Shown here: positions 42,602 to 52,771 of the stretch, piece by piece
Position numbering within the stretch: position 1 is the first letter of the stretch
How the letters are laid out: each line of letters opens with the position of its first letter
Assembly (NCBI GenBank): GCA_902559035.1
Contig: CACEGG010000001.1
Location: forward strand, 124,001-188,000
Source: an uncultured Bacteroidota bacterium
GTDB taxonomy: Bacteria; Bacteroidota; Bacteroidia; Flavobacteriales; Flavobacteriaceae
Direction of reading: 5' to 3'
Length of the DNA stretch: 64,000 nucleotides
The notes under the pieces: generated by a model
Databases searched by the model: none
What the model saw: the letters and a program-made list of their open reading frames with translations, nothing else
What the model was told of the DNA's origin: nothing
Made by a program: the position numbers and the translations under genes

Positions 42602-42625
42602 TGCTATAACTGTATATTTAAATTA

Positions 42626-44566
42626 TTAAAATTCTTTTATCGTTTCTTGAGATTTTTTTAAAATATATTTAATAAAATCATTAATTTTCATTTTTCCTAA
42701 ATCACCTCCACCATGAGTTCTTATAGGAAAAACTTCATTTTCAATTTCTTCATCTCCAATTATTAACATGAAGGGAACTTTTTTTAGTTCAGATTCACGT
42801 ATTTTTTTCCCAACAGTCTCATTTCTGTCATCTACGGTGGCGCGAATTTCGTTATTTTCTAGTAATTCTAAAACTTTTTCACTGTATTTTTTGTGTTTTT
42901 CTCCAACTGGAATTAATGTAACCTGATTAGTTGTAAGCCATAATGGAAAATTTCCAGCAGTATGTTCTATTAAAATAGCAATAAATCTTTCTAAACTTCC
43001 AAATGGTGCTCTGTGTATCATTACGGGTCTCATTAATTCATTGTTTTTATCAACATAGTTCAAATCAAATCTTTCTGGAAGATTGTAATCTACTTGAATT
43101 GTACCCAACTGCCATTCTCTTCCCAAAGCATCTTTAACCATGAAGTCAAGCTTTGGCCCATAAAATGCAGCTTCTCCGTACTCAATATTATAATTTAATC
43201 CTTTTTCTTTTGTGGCATTTATAATAGCTTTCTCAGCTTCAATCCAACTCGAATCAGTACCTATATATTTTTCTTTATTTTCTTTGTCTCTGAGAGATAC
43301 TTGCGCTGTAAAATTTTCAAATCCTAAAGATCCAAAAACATACAATACTAAATCAATTACGTTTTTGAATTCCTCATTTAATTGATCTTCAGTGCAAAAA
43401 ATATGTGCATCATCTTGAGTAAAGCCTCTTACACGCGTTAACCCATGTAATTCACCACTTTGTTCATACCTGTAAACAGTACCAAATTCAGCATATCTAA
43501 CAGGGAGTTCCTTATAACTCCACTGTTTTGAATTATACATTTCACAGTGGTGCGGACAATTCATAGGTTTTAACAAGAATTCTTCTCCATCTGCTGGAGT
43601 AGATATGGGTTGAAAACTACTTTCACCATATTTTTGGTAATGACCTGACGTAGTGTACAATTCTTTATTTCCAATATGTGGAGAAATCACTTGCTTATAT
43701 CCAGCTTTTTTTTGAGCTTTTTTTAGAAAAGATTCTAACCTTTCTCTTAACTCAGCCCCTTTAGGTAGCCATAAAGGTAATCCTTGGCCAACTTTACTAG
43801 AAAAAGTAAACAATTCTAATTCTTTGCCTAATTTTCTATGATCTCTCTTTTTGGCTTCTTCCAAAAGATTTAAGTATTCAGTTAACTCTTTTTGTTTTGG
43901 AAATGATATTCCATATACTCTAGTTAGTTGAGTGTTGTTTTGGTCAGCTCGCCAATATGCACCAGCAACACTCATTAGTTTAACTGCTTTTATTAGACCA
44001 GTATGTGGAATGTGGCCTCCTCTGCACAAATCAGTAAAATTATCGTGGTCACAAAAGGTTATCTCTCCATCTTTTAAATTTTCAATTAATTCAGTTTTAT
44101 ATTGATTTCTATTTTTTTTATAAAAGTCAAGTGCTTCTTTTTTAGAAATCGATCTTAATTTAAACTCGTGTTTTTCTCTGGCTATCTCAATCATTCTTTT
44201 TTCAATTTTTAAAAAATCTTTTTCAGACATAGAGTGTTCACCAAAATCAACATCATAGTAAAATCCATTTGAAATGGCTGGTCCAATAGTTAATTTTATT
44301 CCATCATAAAACTCTTCTAAAACTTGTGCTAGTAAGTGAGCCGTTGAATGCCAAAAAGCTTCTTTACCTTCATTATCTTTCCAGGTATAAAAAGTTAAAT
44401 TTCCATCATCAAATATTTGAGTTGTAGTTTCAATTTTTTGACCATTGAAATCTGATGATATAATGCTTCTAGCCAAACCAGAACTTATAGAAGAAGCAAT
44501 TTCATATGGTGTTAGCCCAGATTCGTATGATCTAATAGCTCCATCAGGAAATTTAATCTTTACCAT
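42626..44566 (-). CDS. thrS: Threonine--tRNA ligase
   Basis: ThrRS charges and proofreads tRNA-Thr. The 646-residue protein has an N-terminal TGS domain (VKIKFPDGAIRSYESGLTPY), the editing domain with HSTAHLLAQVLEEFY and CRGGHIPHTG, the class II core with MNCPHHCEMY (zinc Cys) and AEFGTVYRYEQSGELHGLTR, RGFTQDDAHIFC, and the C-terminal anticodon-binding domain from about residue 545. First gene of thrS-infC-rpmI-rplT; infC follows after about 20 bp in the same frame. Confidence 0.97.
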   Translation of the reverse strand: MVKIKFPDGAIRSYESGLTPYEIASSISSGLARSIISSDFNGQKIETTTQIFDDGNLTFYTWKDNEGKEAFWHSTAHLLAQVLEEFYDGIKLTIGPAISNGFYYDVDFGEHSMSEKDFLKIEKRMIEIAREKHEFKLRSISKKEALDFYKKNRNQYKTELIENLKDGEITFCDHDNFTDLCRGGHIPHTGLIKAVKLMSVAGAYWRADQNNTQLTRVYGISFPKQKELTEYLNLLEEAKKRDHRKLGKELELFTFSSKVGQGLPLWLPKGAELRERLESFLKKAQKKAGYKQVISPHIGNKELYTTSGHYQKYGESSFQPISTPADGEEFLLKPMNCPHHCEMYNSKQWSYKELPVRYAEFGTVYRYEQSGELHGLTRVRGFTQDDAHIFCTEDQLNEEFKNVIDLVLYVFGSLGFENFTAQVSLRDKENKEKYIGTDSSWIEAEKAIINATKEKGLNYNIEYGEAAFYGPKLDFMVKDALGREWQLGTIQVDYNLPERFDLNYVDKNNELMRPVMIHRAPFGSLERFIAILIEHTAGNFPLWLTTNQVTLIPVGEKHKKYSEKVLELLENNEIRATVDDRNETVGKKIRESELKKVPFMLIIGDEEIENEVFPIRTHGGGDLGKMKINDFIKYILKKSQETIKEF

Positions 44567-44621
44567 TGAATTTTTTAATTTTTACAAAGATAATATCATT
44601 GTCTTAGTTAACAACTTAAGT

Positions 44622-44840
44622 CTACTTTTTTTTAAAAATAGCATCCATTATATTTAAAAGGCCTCTAAAACCTTTGTAAACTGCCAAAATACATAATAAG
44701 ATACTAGTAATAAAAACAATTAAAAACCAAGGATGATCTTCGTTGTTAAGAGATTGAAACATTAGAGTGGGTCCTAAAAACATCAAAAAAAATGATACCG
44801 CAATATTTTTAATCCCTTTTTTAAAAAAATTATTTTTCAT
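44622..44840 (-). CDS. Small two-helix membrane protein (DUF6095-like)
   Basis: A 72-residue protein with two hydrophobic helices (NIAVSFFLMFLGPTLMFQS and HPWFLIVFITSILLCILAVY) and basic ends. It resembles DUF6095, a flavobacterial family usually next to murQ. The ATG overlaps the murQ stop by 4 bases, so it is translated with it. The function is unknown. Confidence 0.72.
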   Translation of the reverse strand: MKNNFFKKGIKNIAVSFFLMFLGPTLMFQSLNNEDHPWFLIVFITSILLCILAVYKGFRGLLNIMDAIFKKK

Positions 44841-45649
44841 GAGTTTCCATGTTTAATGGCTAATCTGACACTATTATATTTTTTTAGCAAATTATTAGCT
44901 TTTTCTTGACCCACGTTTAGTTTTTCCATGACAATATTAACAGCTCTTTTAGAAAGTTTTTTATTTGTTAATTGCATATCTACCATTTTATTTCCTTTAA
45001 CTTTTCCAATTAAAATCATAGCAGTAGTTGAAATCATATTTAAAACCAATTTTTGAGCGGTTCCTGCTTTCATCCTTGAACTACCTGTAATAACTTCTGG
45101 ACCAACTTCAACTACGACAGGGTATTGGCAAATTTTAGATAAGGGACTTCCGGGGTTACATGTTATGCAGCCTGTTGGTATTTCGTTTTGAAAGCAATTT
45201 TTAATTGCACCTAATACGTACGGAGTTGTTCCAGAAGCAGCTATTCCCACAACAAAATCATTTTTATTTATGCTGTGTTTTTGTAAATCATTCCATCCTT
45301 TTAATTCATCATCCTCAGCGTTTTCAATACTTTTTCTTATTGCTTTATCACCACCAGCAATTATCCCATTTACAAGATTACTTTTAACTCCAAAAGTTGG
45401 GGGGCACTCGGATGCATCAACTACTCCTAATCTACCACTAGTACCAGATCCAATATAAAATAATCTCCCACCATTATTTAATTGATCAACTAATTTGTTT
45501 ATTAAAGTATTAATAGATTCAATTTCATTTTTAACATTTAATGCAACTGATTGATCTTCATCATTAATTATTTTTAGTAAATCTATTGAGGATTTTAGCT
45601 CTAAATTGTCATAATGTGAATCTGATTCTGTAATTTTTTTAAAGCTCAT
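44837..45649 (-). CDS. murQ: N-acetylmuramic acid 6-phosphate etherase
   Basis: MurQ removes the lactyl ether of MurNAc-6-phosphate to give GlcNAc-6-phosphate in cell-wall recycling. The 270-residue SIS-fold protein has RLFYIGSGTSGRLGVVDASE, CPPTFGVKSNLVNGIIAGGD, VGIAASGTTPYVLGAIKNC and GSSRMKAGTAQKLVLNMIST. No murP or nag genes adjoin it, so the source of MurNAc-6-phosphate (import, or AnmK) is not visible. 10 bp after DUF4249. Confidence 0.94.
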   Translation of the reverse strand: MSFKKITESDSHYDNLELKSSIDLLKIINDEDQSVALNVKNEIESINTLINKLVDQLNNGGRLFYIGSGTSGRLGVVDASECPPTFGVKSNLVNGIIAGGDKAIRKSIENAEDDELKGWNDLQKHSINKNDFVVGIAASGTTPYVLGAIKNCFQNEIPTGCITCNPGSPLSKICQYPVVVEVGPEVITGSSRMKAGTAQKLVLNMISTTAMILIGKVKGNKMVDMQLTNKKLSKRAVNIVMEKLNVGQEKANNLLKKYNSVRLAIKHGNS

Positions 45650-45659
45650 TTAAGCAAGA

Positions 45660-46499
45660 TTAGTCAAAAACTCCGTCGGGAGCATCATCTTTTGATAATC
45701 TAAAATAATCAAATTCATAAACTCTAAAGTATCCAAGAGGAAATTTTTCTTCAGAAACTAAATTTGAGATGTTTCCTCTAATTATTGAACTTGAGGTAGA
45801 AAATGGTCTTCCGTTTTGTGCACCAGCTTGAGAAGTTAATATATTGAGATAGTTGTAGTAATTTTCACTAATACCATTAATTTCAATATTTATAAAATCA
45901 GAATTTTGTAAATATTCGGTTTTATCAATAAAAAATGAAAAAGTAAATTCATTTCCATTTATATATTTATCTAAAGCAGGTAAATAATCATATTTTCCTG
46001 ATTTTTTTGGTCCAAATTTCCATAAATAATAATTTCCTTTTTCTGGTGGATCAATAAAGGTAACTCTCAGTTCAACCTCATCTTTATTTAATGATTTCCT
46101 ATCACCAAATATTACCGATTTAATTTTTGGAGTTGTGATTAGCTTTTCAGAAGATGTATAAGTGTTTTCGTTTCTAATTATTGATAAAACAAACTCTTCT
46201 TTATTGATGTTTTCAATTATGCTCGAATACTCTTTTTTATCATTATTGTAAACTAAATTATAAACTATTTGATTAGTTTCAATTTTGACTGAAGCATTTT
46301 TTACTATACTTTCTTGATCTGAAAAATATGGAATTGTTTCACTGAGTTTTACAGATGCAATTCCATCTATACTGTCCCTATGTTTAGAAATATTGGCATC
46401 TATAACTAATCTTTTATCATCAAATTCTGTATCTATATCAATTACCTTTTCACAGCTATGAAAAATAATTATTAAGATGATTAATTTTAATAGCCTCAT
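45660..46499 (-). CDS. DUF4249 lipoprotein
   Basis: A 279-residue outer-membrane-associated lipoprotein of the DUF4249 family. The signal ends in FHSCEKV (lipobox Cys) and is followed by DTEFDDKRLVIDANISKHRD, IASVKLSETIPYFSD and the C-terminal GNISNLVSEEKFPLGYFRVY. DUF4249 proteins usually pair with a TonB receptor, as here; the start shares one base with the receptor's stop (TAATG). It is shorter than many relatives. The substrate is unknown. Confidence 0.85.
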   Translation of the reverse strand: MRLLKLIILIIIFHSCEKVIDIDTEFDDKRLVIDANISKHRDSIDGIASVKLSETIPYFSDQESIVKNASVKIETNQIVYNLVYNNDKKEYSSIIENINKEEFVLSIIRNENTYTSSEKLITTPKIKSVIFGDRKSLNKDEVELRVTFIDPPEKGNYYLWKFGPKKSGKYDYLPALDKYINGNEFTFSFFIDKTEYLQNSDFINIEINGISENYYNYLNILTSQAGAQNGRPFSTSSSIIRGNISNLVSEEKFPLGYFRVYEFDYFRLSKDDAPDGVFD

Positions 46500-48853
46500 T
46501 AGAATTTAAAATTATAAGTTATACTTGGGACAATTCCAAAGATAGAAAGTTGAACTGCTTCATTTTTTAATGTTTCACTATTTTCTCTAAAAAATATAGA
46601 ATTGGCATTATCTCTATTGTAAATATTATAAAAACCAAAAATCCATTCACTTTGAATTTTTTTATTCTTTTGTGGAATTAATGATACTGAAATGTCAAGT
46701 CTATGGTAGTTTGGTAATCTTTTTGAATTTCTAGGTCCGTAATTTGGAATATTTAAATCCATAAAGTTGTATTGTCCTATTGGATAATTTGTGGGTTGCC
46801 CAGTTTGGAAAATAAAATTTGTATTGAATGTGATTTTTTTAGAAAGTTTGTAATTCGATACAAAGCTTAAATCATGGGTTTTATCATGACTTGTATAATA
46901 CCAATTTCCATTATTTATTCCAGTTTCTAAACTAGTTCTACCCTCTGTTTTTTGTTGTGATTTTGATAAGGTGTACGCTATCCAATATTTATGATTTCCT
47001 TTGTTTTTTTTTAATAAAAATTCAAGTCCAAATGCTCTAGATTTACCAGCAAGTAATATTCTTTCAACTGCTTCATTAGCTACAAGATCTGCTCCGTCGA
47101 TGTAATCTAATCTATTATTTATTTTTTTATAAAATACTTCCGTTTCAAAATTAAACTGCTTCCTAATTTTAGATTTTAAACCTATTGCCCACTGATCTAG
47201 TCTTTGTGGTTTTAAATAAGGTCCACTTGGCGTCCAGACATCTAATGGGGCAGGAGCACTAGTATTAGAAATTAAATGAATGTATTGATTTAGTCTATTA
47301 TAACTAAATTTTAGTGACGTATTTTCAAAATTATATGCAATGTTAATTCTTGGCTCAATATTTCCATAAGATTTAATAATTGTTTTGTTATTATCAAATT
47401 GGCCAGTTTCTTCTGCACCTTTATAAATTCCAAGAGTATTATCAAAAACTAACGGATTTTCGTTCACATATGTATTAAGACCATTTTGTTTAAACCTTAA
47501 AAATTGATTAAATCTTAATCCATATCTGAGAGATATTTTTGAATTAACTTTTTGAACAACATCAAAATATGCTGAATTCTCCAAAGCATATTTCTTATTT
47601 AAATCTTTGAAATTTATTCCTGAATTATTAATTGGCTTGATTTTTCCAGGGTTAAATTCATAATAAATGGAGTTTAATCCGTAATTAAATTGGATATTAT
47701 CAGTAAAATAATTTTTTAAATCAAACTTAACATTTAGATTTTTAATTCCTGAGTTCCAATTAAAACCAATAAAATCTAACGTTAATCCATAATAGTAATC
47801 ACTGTAAATTAATGAGGTATTAGAAAATGTTTTATCATTTATTAAGTGATTCCATCTAACATTAAAAGTAGAATTGCCGTAAGTGTTGGAGAATGTATTA
47901 TTCAATCTAAATAGATCTCTACCAAAGTATCCTGATAAAAAAATTGTGTTTTTTTCATCAATTTTGAAATTCGATTTAGTATTTAAATCATAAAAGTAAG
48001 CTATATTTTCAATATCAGTTAACTTTAAAAATAAGTGTGCGTAAGATCCTCTCCCTGCTATAAGAAAGGAACTTTTATTTTTTTGAATAGGTCCTTCAAA
48101 AAGTAATCTACTAGAAATTAAGCCAATACCACCACTTAATTTATTTTCTTTACTGTTACCATCTTTTTGATAAACATCTAGAACTGAAGATAATCTGCCA
48201 CCATACGCTGCAGGTATACCTCCTTTGTACAATTTAAGTTCTTTTATTGCATCTGAATTGAAAACTGAAAATAATCCAAAAAGATGTGATGAATTATAGA
48301 TAATGGCTTCATCAAATAGTATAAGATTTTGATCTCCTGCACCTCCTCTTACATTGAATCCTCCTGTTCCTTCTCCAGCGTTAGAAACACCAGGTAATAA
48401 TTGAATTGTTTTTAAAAGATCAGATTCACCAAATAAAACTGGGGTTTGTTTAATTGTTTGATTTGATAAAATATTGAGACTCATTATAGGTTTTCTAATG
48501 TCTATTTCTTCTGCATTTTGAGTTACAATAACTTCATCGAGGCTTTCAATGTTTTCTTCTAAATAGAAGTTTTGTTTTGTGTCTTTTTGTAGTTCTATAG
48601 TTTCATTTATAGTCTTAAATCCGATAGAACTTATTTCTAGTTTGTAGGTACCTTCGCGAATTGTGATGGAATAGAATCCATAACTATTAGTTATCGTTCC
48701 TGTATTCAACTCTGGAATGATAATGTTAGCTCCAATAACTATTTCGTTACTTTCTGCAGACATTATATATCCACTGATTGTGTGAGAGTTGTTTTGAGAG
48801 TATAGTAAATTAAATGCTAAAAAAAATAAATAAAAAAATTGTCTTTTTAGCAT
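46499..48853 (-). CDS. TonB-dependent receptor with CarboxypepD_reg domain
   Basis: A 784-residue outer-membrane receptor. The signal peptide (YLFFLAFNLLYSQ) is followed by a carboxypeptidase-regulatory-like domain (about 25-105: GYIMSAESNEIVIGANIIIP), the plug (about 120-225: PGVSNAGEGTGGFNVRGGAG, NLILFDEAIIYNSSHLFGLF) and the 22-strand barrel, ending FGIVPSITYNFKF with terminal Phe. No SusD-like partner is present; DUF4249 is the accessory protein. The cargo is unknown. Transcribed with DUF4249 and probably murQ. Confidence 0.93.
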   Translation of the reverse strand: MLKRQFFYLFFLAFNLLYSQNNSHTISGYIMSAESNEIVIGANIIIPELNTGTITNSYGFYSITIREGTYKLEISSIGFKTINETIELQKDTKQNFYLEENIESLDEVIVTQNAEEIDIRKPIMSLNILSNQTIKQTPVLFGESDLLKTIQLLPGVSNAGEGTGGFNVRGGAGDQNLILFDEAIIYNSSHLFGLFSVFNSDAIKELKLYKGGIPAAYGGRLSSVLDVYQKDGNSKENKLSGGIGLISSRLLFEGPIQKNKSSFLIAGRGSYAHLFLKLTDIENIAYFYDLNTKSNFKIDEKNTIFLSGYFGRDLFRLNNTFSNTYGNSTFNVRWNHLINDKTFSNTSLIYSDYYYGLTLDFIGFNWNSGIKNLNVKFDLKNYFTDNIQFNYGLNSIYYEFNPGKIKPINNSGINFKDLNKKYALENSAYFDVVQKVNSKISLRYGLRFNQFLRFKQNGLNTYVNENPLVFDNTLGIYKGAEETGQFDNNKTIIKSYGNIEPRINIAYNFENTSLKFSYNRLNQYIHLISNTSAPAPLDVWTPSGPYLKPQRLDQWAIGLKSKIRKQFNFETEVFYKKINNRLDYIDGADLVANEAVERILLAGKSRAFGLEFLLKKNKGNHKYWIAYTLSKSQQKTEGRTSLETGINNGNWYYTSHDKTHDLSFVSNYKLSKKITFNTNFIFQTGQPTNYPIGQYNFMDLNIPNYGPRNSKRLPNYHRLDISVSLIPQKNKKIQSEWIFGFYNIYNRDNANSIFFRENSETLKNEAVQLSIFGIVPSITYNFKF

Positions 48854-48913
48854 AATGAACCTGGTATTTTAATTGTATGGTATCAATAAATATGCCAGTA
48901 GAGTTAAGATAGA

Positions 48914-50140
48914 TTACTTTAAGCTAGACTCTAACCCATTTTTTATACAATCCAAAAATTCCTGTGTGTTTAGGTAATGTGATCTATTTAGTTCATCTCC
49001 GTGAATAAGAAGTGCTAAATCTTTTGTCATTTGACCATTTTCAACGGTCTTAATACAGACAGACTCTAAAGTTTTACAAAACTCAATTAATTCAAGATTT
49101 TGGTCAAGTTTTCCTCTGTGAGCTAGTCCTCTAGTCCATGCAAATATTGAAGCAATAGGGTTTGTTGAAGTTTCATTTCCTTTTTGATGTTCTCTGTAGT
49201 GTCTGGTTACAGTTCCATGTGCCGCCTCAGCTTCCATTGTTTTTCCATCAGGTGTTACGAGAGTTGATGTCATTAGTCCCAGAGAACCAAAACCTTGAGC
49301 TACAGTGTCTGATTGAACATCCCCATCATAATTTTTACAAGCCCAAACAAATCCTCCATTCCATTTCATCGCAGCAGCAACCATATCATCAATTAATCGG
49401 TGTTCATAAGTGATACCAATTTCCTCAAACTTTTCTTGAAATTCATTGGTATAAACCTCATAGAAAATATCTTTAAACCTGCCATCATAAGCTTTAAGAA
49501 TTGTATTTTTTGTAGATAGGTATAATGGCCACTTCTTTGTAAGAGCTTGATTCATACATGATCTAGCAAATCCATATATAGAAGAATCTATATTATACAT
49601 GCTCATAGCAACACCATTTTCTTGAAAATTGTAAACCTCCCAAGAAATAGGTTTATCACCATTTTCGGGTGTAAATGTCATGGTAAGCTTCCCTTTTCCA
49701 TGTGTGACAATATCAGTAGCTTTATATTGATCTCCAAAAGCATGTCTTCCAATGCAAATAGGCTTTGTCCAACCTTGAACATATCTTGGTACATTACTCA
49801 TGATAATAGGTTCTCTAAATACTGTACCACCAACAATATTTCTAATAGTTCCGTTGGGTGATCTCCACATTTTTTTTAATGTGTATTCAACAACTCGATC
49901 CTCATCAGGTGTAATTGTTGCACATTTAATACCTACATTATATTTTTTTATAGCTTCAGCTGAATCAATAGTCACCTGATCATCAGTAAAATCTCTGTGT
50001 TTTACACTTAAGTCAAAATATTTGATGTCTAACTCTAAATAAGGAAGTATTAATTTGGTTTTAATAAAATCCCAAATGATTCTTGTCATTTCATCTCCAT
50101 CCAATTCGACAACTGGATTCTGAACTATAATTTTTTTCAT
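48914..50140 (-). CDS. icd: NADP-dependent isocitrate dehydrogenase (eukaryote-like type)
   Basis: IDH converts isocitrate to 2-oxoglutarate in the TCA cycle. The 408-residue protein belongs to the homodimeric subfamily related to eukaryotic NADP-IDH and not E. coli Icd: [47 protein letters not shown] and [20 protein letters not shown] fit that group. The ATG at 50140 is 13 bp after rplS. Confidence 0.95.
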   Translation of the reverse strand: MKKIIVQNPVVELDGDEMTRIIWDFIKTKLILPYLELDIKYFDLSVKHRDFTDDQVTIDSAEAIKKYNVGIKCATITPDEDRVVEYTLKKMWRSPNGTIRNIVGGTVFREPIIMSNVPRYVQGWTKPICIGRHAFGDQYKATDIVTHGKGKLTMTFTPENGDKPISWEVYNFQENGVAMSMYNIDSSIYGFARSCMNQALTKKWPLYLSTKNTILKAYDGRFKDIFYEVYTNEFQEKFEEIGITYEHRLIDDMVAAAMKWNGGFVWACKNYDGDVQSDTVAQGFGSLGLMTSTLVTPDGKTMEAEAAHGTVTRHYREHQKGNETSTNPIASIFAWTRGLAHRGKLDQNLELIEFCKTLESVCIKTVENGQMTKDLALLIHGDELNRSHYLNTQEFLDCIKNGLESSLK

Positions 50141-50153
50141 GAAACTTATAAAT

Positions 50154-50504
50154 TTATCTTCTTACTTCCTTAATTCTAGCTTTTTTACCTCTTAGTTCTC
50201 TAAAGTAAAAGATTCTCGATCTTCTAACTCTACCTCTTTTGTTAACTTCAATTTTTTGGATTGCTGGTAAATTGAAAGGAAATATTCTTTCTATCCCGAT
50301 TGTTCCAGACATTTTTCTAATCGTAAAAGTTTTAGTTAGTCCAGTTCCCTTGATTTGAATTACAACACCTTTGAAAAACTGAGTACGAACTTTTTCTCCT
50401 TCACGGATTTCGTAATAAACAGTTATAGTATCTCCGGATTTGAAATTTGGGATTTCTTTTTTTGTTACAAATTCGTCTTGTACGAATTTAATTAAAGATT
50501 CCAT
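50154..50504 (-). CDS. rplS: 50S ribosomal protein bL19
   Basis: bL19 is a 50S protein at the subunit interface. The 116-residue protein contains [40 protein letters not shown] and [20 protein letters not shown], then the basic C-terminus [29 protein letters not shown] (50574-50581, with TTCG 19 bases upstream) may be its variant promoter. trmD is 105 bp upstream, transcribed in the same direction. Confidence 0.97.
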   Translation of the reverse strand: MESLIKFVQDEFVTKKEIPNFKSGDTITVYYEIREGEKVRTQFFKGVVIQIKGTGLTKTFTIRKMSGTIGIERIFPFNLPAIQKIEVNKRGRVRRSRIFYFRELRGKKARIKEVRR

Positions 50505-50609
50505 TGTGTAAGATTTAAATTAATTTAATACAACATCCACGATTATCGTCAGTGGTTATATCAAAATCGAATGCGAATATACATTTTTTGTTTTATTTAT
50601 CGAAAGAAA

Positions 50610-51284
50610 TCAATCAAAAATATCAGGGCGTAATTTTCTTGTTCTTTCAATCGCTTTTTCTTCTCTCCAGTTCTCAATTTTTAATTGATCTCCAGAAAGA
50701 AGTATTTCAGGTACTTTCAAATCTTCGAATGTTGAGGGTCTTGTGTATACAGGGGGAGCTAATAAATTATCTTGATATGAGTCAGTAAGAGCTGATGTTT
50801 CATCTCCTAGCACTCCAGGTATTAATCTTATTATTGAATCACATAAAACTGCAGCAGGTAGTTCTCCACCAGACAAAACGTAATCTCCGATTGAAATTTC
50901 CATAGTAATTAGACTATCTCTAACTCTTTGATCAACACCCTTGTAGTGACCACATAAGATAATTAAATTACCTTTTAATGATAATTGATTAGAAATTTTT
51001 TGATTCAACATTTTACCATCTGGAGACATGTAAATGATTTCATCGTAAGTTCTTTGTTTTTTTAATAAATCAATACACTTTTTTATTGGTTCAATCATCA
51101 TTACCATCCCAGATCCTCCGCCATATTGATAATCATCTACTTGTTTTCTTTTGTTTGAGGCATACTTTTTTAAGTCGTGGAAACAAATTTCAATAATTTG
51201 CTTATCGATAGCTCGTTTTAGTATTGAAGCATTAAAAGGACTTTCTATTAGTTCGGGTAAAACACTAATAATATCAATTCTCAT
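50610..51284 (-). CDS. trmD: tRNA (guanine37-N1)-methyltransferase
   Basis: TrmD methylates G37 of tRNAs with G36, preventing frameshifts. The 224-residue SPOUT protein has IDIISVLPELIESPFNASIL, DYQYGGGSGMVMMIEPI, LCGHYKGVDQRVRDSLITME (knot) and ISIGDYVLSGGELPAAVLCD. It is 2 bp after the HtrA-like protease gene. The rimM partner is not seen here. Confidence 0.96.
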   Translation of the reverse strand: MRIDIISVLPELIESPFNASILKRAIDKQIIEICFHDLKKYASNKRKQVDDYQYGGGSGMVMMIEPIKKCIDLLKKQRTYDEIIYMSPDGKMLNQKISNQLSLKGNLIILCGHYKGVDQRVRDSLITMEISIGDYVLSGGELPAAVLCDSIIRLIPGVLGDETSALTDSYQDNLLAPPVYTRPSTFEDLKVPEILLSGDQLKIENWREEKAIERTRKLRPDIFD

Positions 51285-51286
51285 AA

Positions 51287-52663
51287 TTATTCAAAGATAA
51301 GCCTTTCTTTCTCACCTTCTGGACTAAAAAATATCATTTGATTAATTTTTGTATTTGAGTTAATTAAGGATAAATCATCAGTTTTTTTAATAGAAATTGA
51401 GTTAATTTCAGTTAAAATATAACCTTCTCTAATACCCATTCTATACAAAGAGCTATTTCTATTATTTGAAACCTTAACGCCATGTGATAAATCAATTTCC
51501 TCCAATTCTTCTATTGACATGTCTCTTAATTGCATGCCTAAGAAGCTAACATTTGTATTTTTTTCTAATACTACATTTAAATTTAATTTAGCAGTATCTC
51601 TAATTAATCCAACAGAAATTATATCTCCTGGTCTTTTAGTACTTAAGTAACCCGATAAATCTGAAAATTTTTCAATTTTGATATTATCCAAACTAATAAT
51701 AACATCACCTTTCACAATTCCTGCCTTAGCAGCGCCCATTTCAGTTTGAACATCATTTATATAAAACCCTTCTGTTAAATTTAAATTTAATTCATCCGCT
51801 GATTTAGAATTAAGTCCAAAACCTGTAACCCCTAATAAACCCTTTTGAACATTTCCATATTCAATAATATCTTCAAAAACTTTTCTTGCTATATTACTTG
51901 GAACAGCAAATGAATATCCTACAAATCCGCCAGTTCCACTAGTAATTGCTGTATTGATTCCAATTAAATCCCCATCAGTATTTACTAAAGCTCCTCCGCT
52001 ATTACCTGAGTTTACAGCAGCATCAGTTTGAATAAATGATTGATTTTTTGAGTCGTAGTCATTCAAATCTCTGGATTTTGCACTTATAATTCCTGCTGTA
52101 ACAGTTGAGGTTAAATTAAATGGATTTCCTACGGCTAAAACCCATTCTCCAATTTTTGTTTGATCAGAATCTGCAAATCTAATGTAAGGAAATGATTCTT
52201 TTCCTATAATTTTTAATACTGCAATATCTGAAACTTCATCGCTTCCGAGAAGTTCAGCTTCGTATGTCTTATTTTCATTTGTTGTTACTTCAATTGTTGT
52301 TGCATTTTCAATAACATGATTGTTTGTAATTATGTATCCATCTTTAGATATAATAACTCCAGAACCCATACCAACCTTTGTTCTTTCGCTTTTATTAAAG
52401 TAATCCCAAACTGATGAATTTGATCCAGTAACACTAGTGTTTTTTACGTGAACAACAGAATGAATAGTCTTTTCAGCAGCTTCAACAAAATCAACAGATT
52501 TTAATGAATTATTTTTTGAATTTGGGTTGTATGAAATGTTAACAACATTATCTTCCTTGTTTAGTTTAAGATCATCCGAATGATTAAAATAAAAATTGTG
52601 AATAATTAAAGCTAAAACTGCTCCTAAAAGAGAGATTAATAAAGTTGATATTATTTTTTTCAT
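51287..52663 (-). CDS. Trypsin-like serine protease with two PDZ domains (DegP/DegQ/HtrA family)
   Basis: A 458-residue periplasmic quality-control protease. The N-terminal signal or anchor (IISTLLISLLGAVLALIIHN) is followed by the chymotrypsin-fold domain with the triad in ITNNHVIENATT (His), SDEVSDIAVLKI (Asp) and VNSGNSGGALVNTDG (Ser). PDZ1 lies around 275-370 (FYINDVQTEMGAAKAGIVKG), and a second, poorly conserved PDZ around 375-450 (MGIREGYILTEINSI). Co-transcribed with trmD. Confidence 0.93.
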   Translation of the reverse strand: MKKIISTLLISLLGAVLALIIHNFYFNHSDDLKLNKEDNVVNISYNPNSKNNSLKSVDFVEAAEKTIHSVVHVKNTSVTGSNSSVWDYFNKSERTKVGMGSGVIISKDGYIITNNHVIENATTIEVTTNENKTYEAELLGSDEVSDIAVLKIIGKESFPYIRFADSDQTKIGEWVLAVGNPFNLTSTVTAGIISAKSRDLNDYDSKNQSFIQTDAAVNSGNSGGALVNTDGDLIGINTAITSGTGGFVGYSFAVPSNIARKVFEDIIEYGNVQKGLLGVTGFGLNSKSADELNLNLTEGFYINDVQTEMGAAKAGIVKGDVIISLDNIKIEKFSDLSGYLSTKRPGDIISVGLIRDTAKLNLNVVLEKNTNVSFLGMQLRDMSIEELEEIDLSHGVKVSNNRNSSLYRMGIREGYILTEINSISIKKTDDLSLINSNTKINQMIFFSPEGEKERLIFE

Positions 52664-52771
52664 TGATATTAAATTTTAATCAAAATTAAATTTTTAAATA
52701 TTTACAAAATAAATTTTTAACTACTTTTTAACAACTTATACTTTTTTATATATTCGTTTCATTAAAAATAT

